Below are positions 6,963 to 13,861 of a stretch of DNA of 23,045 nucleotides, piece after piece; position 1 is the first letter of the stretch, and every line of letters begins with the position of its first letter. This DNA is from Fimenecus sp045531435. GTDB taxonomy: Bacteria; Bacillota; Clostridia; Oscillospirales; Acutalibacteraceae. Where the stretch lies: positions 1 through 23,045 of the forward strand of contig JAZSDZ010000120.1 in the NCBI GenBank assembly GCA_045531435.1, in the 5' to 3' direction. The position numbers and the translations under genes were made by a program. Below the pieces are notes generated by a model that saw only the letters and a program-made list of their open reading frames with translations, was not told the DNA's origin and did not search any database.

Positions 6963-9913
6963 ATATCTGTTACCTCCAACTCTTCCATAACATTGTTATT
7001 AGCAAGAGATTTTGAGAATGTATATGCACTCTGAACAGATGTGAAAACAGGAACTTTTTTCATAAGTGCAGCACGACGAATAATTGTATCCTCATCACCA
7101 TTTCTGTTGTTCTGTAATGTTGAGATAACATATGAGAATTTATTTGAATTAATCATTTGTACTGCCTGTTCACAACTTGCAGTATTTGTTGCGATATGGT
7201 TAGAATTAAGAATCTTTGCAGTATCACTTGTAGCATAGATTTTAAATCCCTGCGCTAAAAATTCTTCTGCCATTTTAACTGTATCAGACTTGTCACTTTC
7301 ACGGACAGACACGAGTACTGAACCGGTTCTCTTTATTCTCATACCTGAAGCAATCATACCTTTAAGGAGAGCATTATCGAAAGTATCACCAATACCCATA
7401 ACATCACCTGTTGACTTTGTCTTTTCACCAAGAAGCATATCAACACCGTTAAGCTTTTCAAAACTGAAAACAGGTACACGGACATAGTACTTTTTACTTT
7501 CCTTGTTTATGCCTGTAACAGCAAGTTTTCCACCTGTCATACAACAAACTGCCATATCAACTACATCATACCCCGATGCCTTTGTAATGAATGGAACAAG
7601 AGTTGTATTAGTAACAGATGCTTTTGTTACATAAAGGTCGTTATCAAACACAACAAACTGCATATCAAGAGCACCTTTATATGACAATTCATCAATTATA
7701 TTTTTAATATAATCCTCAATAGTATCAAGAATTGAATCATTAATACTTACAGTTGGAGAAACAGAAATTGAGTCACCTGAATTAATGTGAGCCTTTTCAA
7801 TATGCTCACAAAGGGCAGGAACAAAATAGTTTTCACCATCAGAAATAATATGAGCCTCTATACAAGTACCAACATAAAGTTTTTTGCTGCTTGTATGCTT
7901 TACATTTGCATAGTCGAGAATATCAAAAAATTCAATTTTATTTGTAATTTTACGATAGAAGTCATAATCAGATCCAAGAATCTGTACACCGGCATTTTCA
8001 AGAACACCTGAACATTTTATTGCATCTTCTCCACCAAAAAGCACTACTGCATACTGTGGTTTTTCTGTATTTACTACATTTAAGACATCTTCACTTGTCA
8101 ATGGGTCAAGATATACTCTGTCAGCAACATTATAATCGGTTGTTACAGATGCAGGATTATTGTTAAGCATAACAACTTCAAAGCCTTGATTTTTAAGAGA
8201 ATTAATACAGTGTACGGTACAATAATCATTATCACCACTTCTGCCTGTAACAGATGGACCACTGCCAATAACAAGAACTTTTTTCTTATCGGATTTATTC
8301 TGTTCTATGAAGGCTTCTGCTTCATTATCAGCTCCGTAAACCGAATAAAAATATGGTTTCTTTGCATCAAATTCTGCTGAACAAGTATCAATGCTGTTAA
8401 ATACTGCAACATTTGAATTTTCAGGCTTTACGCCAGTAATCTGTTCAATTGCATAGTCAGTAAATCCCATATTCTTTGCATAATCATATGAATTTTCCGC
8501 CCCGGATTTAAGAAGTTTTTCAGTATTAGCAATATTTTTGAGTTTGTTTAAAAACCATTTATCTATACTTGTTATAGAGTTAAGCTCTTCAATTGAAAAG
8601 TCTCTTAAGAGAGCTTCGTAAACGGCGAAAATTCGACTATCATCCGACTTTTTGATTGAATCGATTAATTCATCATCAGTAATGCTTTCAAACTGTTCGA
8701 GTTTTGGAAGATGATTCTTGTTGATACTACGAACGCCCTTCATAAATGCAAGTTCAAAGCCTGTGCCAATAGTAAGGCTCTCACCTGTTGCTTTCATCAT
8801 TGTACCAAGAGTACGATTTGCCTCGTTAAAGCTATCAAATGACCATTTAGGAAATTTTACAGCACAATAATCCATAGCAGGTTCATTACAAGCAGTAGTG
8901 CAACCTGTTATATCATTCTCGATTTCGTAAAGAGTTTTACCAAGAGCAATTTTTGCAGACACATAAGCAATTCTATATCCTGTTGCCTTTGAAACAAGTG
9001 CAGATGTACGGCTCACACGAGGGTCAATACCGGTAACAACATATTCACTACCATCAGGACTTAATGCAAACTGTACATTACAACTACCTTCAACACCTAA
9101 TTTTGAAACAATTTTTCGTGATGCACGACGAAGGCGTGTGAATTCAGGATCAGTAAGAGTTTGTGCAGGAATTACAACAATACTGTCACCCGTGTGAATA
9201 CCAACAGGGTCTATACTCTCTACACTTGACACGCTGACGCAATTATTCTCACAGTCTCGAATAACTTCGTATTCGATTTCTTTCCAACCTGCAATACTTT
9301 TTTCAATAAGAATCTGACTTACTATTGATGCTTCAAGACTCTTTTCAGCCTTTATAGCAAGACCTTCTCTGTCATAACAATACTCAGCACTTTCACGGTC
9401 AGGTGTATATGCAGGACGAACAATAACAGGATAACCAACTTCATCTGCGAAATCACATGCCTCTTCTACACCATTAACCACAAGAGCAGGAACTATTGGC
9501 TCATTCATCTCACTAAGCAAATCTGTAAATGAATGTCTGTTCTTTACACTTCTGATAACATCCTGATTTATACCGATAAGAACAGTATTTGTTTCCTCAA
9601 GGTAACCGTTTTGTGCAAGTTCAAGACTTAATTCAAGACTTTCGTCACCACCTGCTGTTGCAAGAAGCGCCTGTGGCTTTTCTTTTTCAAGAATTCTTTT
9701 TACACTTTCAATATTAAGTGGTTCAATATACACCTTGTCAGCATAATTTTTATCTGTTGCAAGGGCTGATGGTGTTGAATTTGCAAAAACTACTGTTATA
9801 CCTTCTTCTTTTAATGCACGACAAACCTGCAAAGCAGAGTAGTCAAATTCAAGAGATTGACCGATTTTTATAGGTCCTGCACCAAGAACAAGAATTTTAT
9901 TATATTTACTCAT
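6959..9913 (-). CDS. carB: CarB-like carbamoyl-phosphate synthase large chain, probably inactive
   Basis: A CarB homolog of 984 aa; the usual length is about 1,070. The N-terminal half keeps ILVLGAGPIKIGQ, GWKEIEYEVIRD, GIHTGDS and NVQFA. However, the glycine-rich ATP loop (normally TxGGxGGG) reads TPDRESAE (171 onward), and the metal ligands Glu/Asn of (E)xNPRVSR read Gly295 and Asp297. The C-terminal half (from ~543) keeps VLVIGSGP and NNNPASVTTDY but lacks about 70 residues, including the RPSYVLGGRAM-type ATP subdomain, and its metal-ligand segment reads TKASVTNTT (Lys764, Ser766). The MGS-like allosteric domain (~862-984) is well preserved. There is no stop or frameshift. The ATG at 9913 aligns with the family start and has GGTGAAG upstream; ATG 9925 is an alternative. 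It overlaps the carA-like stop by 8 nt. Both carbamoyl-phosphate half-reactions are probably lost. Confidence 0.88.
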   Translation of the reverse strand: MSKYNKILVLGAGPIKIGQSLEFDYSALQVCRALKEEGITVVFANSTPSALATDKNYADKVYIEPLNIESVKRILEKEKPQALLATAGGDESLELSLELAQNGYLEETNTVLIGINQDVIRSVKNRHSFTDLLSEMNEPIVPALVVNGVEEACDFADEVGYPVIVRPAYTPDRESAEYCYDREGLAIKAEKSLEASIVSQILIEKSIAGWKEIEYEVIRDCENNCVSVSSVESIDPVGIHTGDSIVVIPAQTLTDPEFTRLRRASRKIVSKLGVEGSCNVQFALSPDGSEYVVTGIDPRVSRTSALVSKATGYRIAYVSAKIALGKTLYEIENDITGCTTACNEPAMDYCAVKFPKWSFDSFNEANRTLGTMMKATGESLTIGTGFELAFMKGVRSINKNHLPKLEQFESITDDELIDSIKKSDDSRIFAVYEALLRDFSIEELNSITSIDKWFLNKLKNIANTEKLLKSGAENSYDYAKNMGFTDYAIEQITGVKPENSNVAVFNSIDTCSAEFDAKKPYFYSVYGADNEAEAFIEQNKSDKKKVLVIGSGPSVTGRSGDNDYCTVHCINSLKNQGFEVVMLNNNPASVTTDYNVADRVYLDPLTSEDVLNVVNTEKPQYAVVLFGGEDAIKCSGVLENAGVQILGSDYDFYRKITNKIEFFDILDYANVKHTSSKKLYVGTCIEAHIISDGENYFVPALCEHIEKAHINSGDSISVSPTVSINDSILDTIEDYIKNIIDELSYKGALDMQFVVFDNDLYVTKASVTNTTLVPFITKASGYDVVDMAVCCMTGGKLAVTGINKESKKYYVRVPVFSFEKLNGVDMLLGEKTKSTGDVMGIGDTFDNALLKGMIASGMRIKRTGSVLVSVRESDKSDTVKMAEEFLAQGFKIYATSDTAKILNSNHIATNTASCEQAVQMINSNKFSYVISTLQNNRNGDEDTIIRRAALMKKVPVFTSVQSAYTFSKSLANNNVMEELEVTDI

Positions 9914-10991
9914 TTTCTTCACCATCCATCATTTTAAAGAAATCTCGGATAATAAATCCTGTACTGCTATCCACATCACCTTTTGGTGTAAACTGAACTG
10001 AAAGTCCTTTAAATTTGTTATATTTAATTCCTTCAACAGTATTATCATTTATGTTTGTCATAATAATATCTGCAACAGATGAATCAACTGATTTAGCATC
10101 TACTGCATACCCGTGATTCTGGTCTGTAACCATAATCTTTTTAGTTCCCGTAATCATTACAGGTTGATTTGAACCTCTATGTCCTTTTTCCATTTTTACA
10201 ATTTTAAATCCGGATGCCAAAGCCAACATCTGATGACCTAACCCGATTGCAAAAACAGGAATATTTTGTTCCGTAAGTTTTTTGATATTTTCAATAAGTA
10301 CAGGTTCATCGTCAGGGTCAGCAGGTCCATCACAAAGGAGGATACCGTCAGGAGAATAACTCATAATTTCATCAACCGTTGTAAAGGCAGGAACGAAAGT
10401 AACATTACAACCATTAAGTAAAAATGCATTAAGCTGTTTACGAGGCGAACCATAATCCACAGCAACAATATTATATTTTGCATTTTCACCTTTCATTTTC
10501 ACAGGCTCTTTTATTGAAATTTCACGGACTGCACCTGATATTGTATAATCACGAATTTTCTTTAGTAATTCATCCATATTATCAAGCGAATCAGTAATTG
10601 CACCATTTACATAACCTTTATCACGAAGATACCTTGTAAGACGACGAGTATCAATACCACAAATACCAACAATGCCTCTGCTTTTAAGATAATCATCAAG
10701 ATTCATTTCGCTACCGTCAGAACATATATCACACCACTCACGAACAATATAGCCATTCGACATAATCTGATTACCTTCATTTTCAGGTTTTACTCCACGA
10801 TTTGCAACAAGAGGATATGTTTGTGCAACAATTTGTCCGTAATATGTGGGGTCAGACAAGATATCAGAATAAGCTGATGTACATGTGTTAAAAACAACCT
10901 CACCGATTGTTACACCCGGCTTTCCCATTGAAAAACCTTCAAAAACAGTTCCGTCAACCAAAATAAGATAGGATTTACTTCTTTCTTTCAT
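9906..10991 (-). CDS. carA: CarA-like carbamoyl-phosphate synthase small chain without glutaminase triad
   Basis: A CarA homolog of 361 aa, about normal length. The N-terminal domain is well conserved (GEVVFNTCTSAYSDILSDP, GICGIDTRRLTRYLRDKG), which suggests the interface with the large chain is kept. The class I glutamine amidotransferase domain (from ~170) keeps its fold motifs, but every catalytic residue has changed. The nucleophile motif G-I-C-L-G-H-Q reads AIGLGHQ (Gly250). The SVQYHPEA motif reads SVQFTPKG, so the catalytic His and Glu are Thr335 and Lys337. The spacing of these positions matches E. coli CarA (269, 353, 355). Glutamine hydrolysis should therefore be impossible. It starts with ATG behind AAGGTGA, 42 nt after a terminator, and leads the carA-carB-ruvX operon. 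No clear -35/-10 pair was found. Confidence 0.88.
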   Translation of the reverse strand: MKERSKSYLILVDGTVFEGFSMGKPGVTIGEVVFNTCTSAYSDILSDPTYYGQIVAQTYPLVANRGVKPENEGNQIMSNGYIVREWCDICSDGSEMNLDDYLKSRGIVGICGIDTRRLTRYLRDKGYVNGAITDSLDNMDELLKKIRDYTISGAVREISIKEPVKMKGENAKYNIVAVDYGSPRKQLNAFLLNGCNVTFVPAFTTVDEIMSYSPDGILLCDGPADPDDEPVLIENIKKLTEQNIPVFAIGLGHQMLALASGFKIVKMEKGHRGSNQPVMITGTKKIMVTDQNHGYAVDAKSVDSSVADIIMTNINDNTVEGIKYNKFKGLSVQFTPKGDVDSSTGFIIRDFFKMMDGEENE

Positions 10992-11033
10992 AAAATATCA
11001 CCTTAATTTTTCTGGGTTATTTAAGCACAAAAA

Positions 11034-11052
11034 GCCCATCGCAAAGATGGGC
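11034..11052 (-). terminator. Rho-independent terminator after the class A PBP gene
   Basis: A 7-bp stem (GCCCATC / GATGGGC) with a 5-nt loop is followed on the minus strand by TTTTT. It is 6 nt behind the PBP stop and separates that gene from the carA-like operon. Confidence 0.85.
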
Positions 11053-11058
11053 ATATTT

Positions 11059-13407
11059 TTAGTTAGGTCTTGTAACTTCCTGAAGCACAGATACAACTTC
11101 TGACGGAATTTCAGGAATTGTAATCGGTGGCATAGGTATAGTTGTACCTTCAACTGTACCCTGTGAAGGAATGCTTACGCCCGGTTTAACAGTTGTACCC
11201 GGCTTTTCTGTTGTTCCTGGTTTTTCTGTTGTACCCGGCTTTAATGTTGTGGATTCTTCCTCATCCTTTTCAGTACCACAACCCTTACATTTTGCAGGAA
11301 TATTTGATTTTTTATACCATCCGTATGATGTTGACCCGCAAGTATCGGTTGCAATTAAACCTGAACCTGTACAATATGAAAGTTTTACAACATCATCTGT
11401 GTATTGTTCAAAATCTTTCTGCGGAAGGTCCTTATGAATCTCATTCATAACTCTTTCAAAAATCTGTCCTGCCGGACTTCCACTACCCTTGATTTCCTTG
11501 TTGTAATCATATCCGAACCATACAGCAGCCATATAATGTCCTGTACCCGCAACGCACCAACGGTCATAGTTATTTGATGTTGTACCTGTCTTACCGAATG
11601 TTCTGTGGTTTGCAACAGCATAACCACGCGCAGTACCACCTGCACCATAGAAAACAGTCTGTAACATCTGATTCATAACATACGCTGTTTCAGGTGAAAT
11701 AATCTGTTCAAACTCAGTATTTGGCTGAAGAATAACCTCACCCTTATTATCCTTAACTTCATAATAACAATATGGCTCGTAATACTTACCACCATTACCA
11801 AACGATGCAAAAGCAGCAGCCATCTCAAGCGTTGTTGCACCACCTGTTGAACCACCTGTTGCAAGTGCAGAAGGAGAACCACTATCCAATTTGTCATTAT
11901 AAGTTGAAATCTTAAATGTATTCTTTAAATAATCGTAGCTGAGTTTAAAGCCCATTTTCATAAGAATCTGTGCAGGGACAGTATTGTATGAAATTGCAAC
12001 AGCATACTGAGCAGTAACATAACTGTCAGGAGAACCCGGGTCACTGCCATAGTTAGTAGGCCAAATACTACCCTGCCAACTGATACCATAGTTCTTAATT
12101 TTTGATGACCAAGTAATATAATCTTCTTCAATTGCAGGGGCATAGATTGCCAAAGGCTTAATAGAAGAACCCGGCTGACGAACTGCTGCTACTGCACGGT
12201 TATTTGAACGGTTTTCAGTCTTTTCACCTGCACCACCAACCATTGCAACAATACGACCGCTATAATCCATAATTGTCATTGCTGACTGTGAAAGCTCACT
12301 ACTTGAATTTACCGCTTCACTTGGGAATCCTCTACGATAAACATATACATCCTCAACAATTTTTTGGATTTCCATATCAACAGCAGAATAAATACGGAGG
12401 CCGCCTGAATAAATCATCTTTGTTGCTTCGTAATTTGAATATCCCTGTTCCTTCAAATCGCGGATGACGGATGTAATAACATAGTCAACATAGTAGCTCT
12501 GAATATCATTATCAGTTACAGTTTCAACTTCAACCTTATCATCTGCAACATATTTGTCACTATTTGTGAAGATAAGCTCATAATTCATAGCTTCTTCATA
12601 TTCTTCTTCAGTTATCATACCCTCTTCAAGCATTTTGCCAAGACACCATTCCTGACGGTTTTTATTATTCTTAGGCTGCCACAAAGGGTCATTTTTTGCA
12701 GGTGTCTGTGTAATAACTGCAATAGCAGCACACTCGGCGAGATTGAGTTCTGAAACCTCTTTACCAAAATATGTTTCAGCTGCTGTCTGAACACCATAAC
12801 AGTTATGACTTAAGTAAATTGTATTGAGGTATGCCTCTAAAATATCATCTTTTTCATAGTATTTTTCAAGGTTTAACGCAGCAAGTAACTCATTATACTT
12901 TCTGTTAATATTTCTGCCATTTTCACCGGTAAGATTCTTTATTAATTGTTGAGTAAGAGTTGATGCACCACGTACAGATTTATCTTCAGAAACAAGTGCC
13001 TGTACAGCAGACTTACCGATACCAAGTGTCATACTGAACCAGTCAACACCTTTATGGTCATTGAATCGTTTGTCCTCAATGGCAATAAAAGCCTTGCTCA
13101 TATAATCAGGAATATCTTCCAAATCAACCCAAATACGGTTCTTTTCACCATGAAGCTTTGTAAGTTCAACCCAATCATCATTTTCATTTTTTGCATAAAT
13201 GATTGTTGTCTGGTCCTGATTTTCCTGATAATACTCAAGGTCAATAATTCTGTCACCATTAACTGTACTAATCATATCGGTGAGAACATAGCAACAGACA
13301 ATGACACAAGTCATTATGCCGACAAGGAAAATACCTTTCAGCAAACTGAATTCTTTCTTTTTTTTCGAGGACATCCTTCTTTTTGATGTCTGAGGTTTTT
13401 TTCTCAT
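11059..13407 (-). CDS. ponA: Class A penicillin-binding protein (PBP1A-type)
   Basis: Bifunctional peptidoglycan synthase (782 aa). A basic cytoplasmic head precedes one membrane anchor (about residues 22-47). The GT51 glycosyltransferase domain follows, with EDKRFNDHKGVD (catalytic Glu111), GASTLTQQLIKNL and LEAYLNTIYL. The transpeptidase domain has all three motifs: SSIK (Ser414, Lys417), SYN in AISYNTVPA, and KTGT (Lys606-Thr609). The extracellular C-terminus has a Cys-containing segment (CKGCG), a KPGTT repeat tail and a Pro/Ile-rich end. ATG 13407 follows a strong GGAGG. The gene is transcribed alone between its own promoter and terminator. It polymerises glycan strands and cross-links peptides during growth; a sporulation role cannot be excluded from context. 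Confidence 0.95.
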   Translation of the reverse strand: MRKKPQTSKRRMSSKKKKEFSLLKGIFLVGIMTCVIVCCYVLTDMISTVNGDRIIDLEYYQENQDQTTIIYAKNENDDWVELTKLHGEKNRIWVDLEDIPDYMSKAFIAIEDKRFNDHKGVDWFSMTLGIGKSAVQALVSEDKSVRGASTLTQQLIKNLTGENGRNINRKYNELLAALNLEKYYEKDDILEAYLNTIYLSHNCYGVQTAAETYFGKEVSELNLAECAAIAVITQTPAKNDPLWQPKNNKNRQEWCLGKMLEEGMITEEEYEEAMNYELIFTNSDKYVADDKVEVETVTDNDIQSYYVDYVITSVIRDLKEQGYSNYEATKMIYSGGLRIYSAVDMEIQKIVEDVYVYRRGFPSEAVNSSSELSQSAMTIMDYSGRIVAMVGGAGEKTENRSNNRAVAAVRQPGSSIKPLAIYAPAIEEDYITWSSKIKNYGISWQGSIWPTNYGSDPGSPDSYVTAQYAVAISYNTVPAQILMKMGFKLSYDYLKNTFKISTYNDKLDSGSPSALATGGSTGGATTLEMAAAFASFGNGGKYYEPYCYYEVKDNKGEVILQPNTEFEQIISPETAYVMNQMLQTVFYGAGGTARGYAVANHRTFGKTGTTSNNYDRWCVAGTGHYMAAVWFGYDYNKEIKGSGSPAGQIFERVMNEIHKDLPQKDFEQYTDDVVKLSYCTGSGLIATDTCGSTSYGWYKKSNIPAKCKGCGTEKDEEESTTLKPGTTEKPGTTEKPGTTVKPGVSIPSQGTVEGTTIPMPPITIPEIPSEVVSVLQEVTRPN
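11179..11241 (-). repeat. 18-bp tandem repeat coding KPGTTE in the PBP tail
   Basis: Three and a half copies of an 18-nt unit encode K-P-G-T-T-E/V near the PBP C-terminus. Such Pro/Thr/Lys linkers are flexible and wall-spanning in Gram-positive surface proteins. Copy number is likely to vary between strains. Confidence 0.8.
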
Positions 13408-13447
13408 AATTTTCCTCCGAAACGAAGTAAAATAATATCATAAAACA

Positions 13448-13456
13448 AGTATAGCA
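13448..13456 (-). promoter_or_regulatory. Extended -10 promoter of the class A PBP gene
   Basis: TATACT (13448-13453) preceded by TGC forms an extended -10 on the minus strand, about 41 nt upstream of the PBP ATG. No good -35 is visible, as is usual for extended -10 promoters. Confidence 0.55.
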
Positions 13457-13543
13457 CAAAAATATTAAAATGAGTAGATATTTTTTTCATTTTAATAAAT
13501 TGTAATAAATTTGACAAAACTATAGTCAAAAGGAAGTGAAACA

Positions 13544-13861
13544 ATGAAATTAGATATTACAAAATATATTTTATTCGGGTTATTATCGTTATTTTGCTTT
13601 ATAATTCTTTTTGTCAGCATAAATAATGATATTAAGCGTCGTGAATTACAGGATTATTCTCATATCGTACAGGATTACTATACCATAAAAGAATATGAAG
13701 GAAAAATCGCTGTTTATAAAAATGACGAAAATAAACCTTATGTTATTTATGACGCATATGTTTCACTTTTGCCACAACAGGATATTCTTCGTCTTAAAAA
13801 AGGGATTGTAACAGATGACAAAGAATATCTGCAAAAAGTCATTGAAGACTATACAAGTTAG
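13544..13861 (+). CDS. Small single-pass membrane protein, BofC C-terminal domain-like
   Basis: A 105-aa protein with one N-terminal membrane helix (about residues 8-26, rich in Leu, Phe and Ile) and an ~75-residue outside domain. The pattern YYTIKEYEGKIAVYKN, then a DAYVSLLP-like segment, and an ending in VIEDYTS, resembles the short BofC C-terminal-domain proteins of clostridia. That name comes from Bacillus BofC, a forespore protein that restrains SpoIVB signalling; whether the short clostridial form does this is unknown. AGGAAGTG lies 5 nt before the ATG. It is divergent from the PBP gene and its TAG overlaps the TAA of the convergent glycosidase gene. I recognise the family only by pattern. 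Confidence 0.65.
   Translation: MKLDITKYILFGLLSLFCFIILFVSINNDIKRRELQDYSHIVQDYYTIKEYEGKIAVYKNDENKPYVIYDAYVSLLPQQDILRLKKGIVTDDKEYLQKVIEDYTS

Noticed and set aside
7860..7920. The missing ~70 residues of the carB-like gene as a sequencing frameshift
   Set aside because: The same reading frame continues on both sides and both flanks align with CarB, so this is an in-frame deletion rather than a shift.
10992..11033. PyrR or uracil-type attenuator before the carA-like gene
   Set aside because: The 42-nt gap is too short for one, and the only hairpin there is the terminator of the PBP gene.
13511..13526. TTGACA followed by TATAGT upstream of the BofC-like gene as a sigma-A promoter
   Set aside because: The spacer is only 4 nt. 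A forespore-type match (TGAGTA with CATTTTA, 13471-13494) also has a spacer too short at 11 nt. No promoter is called.
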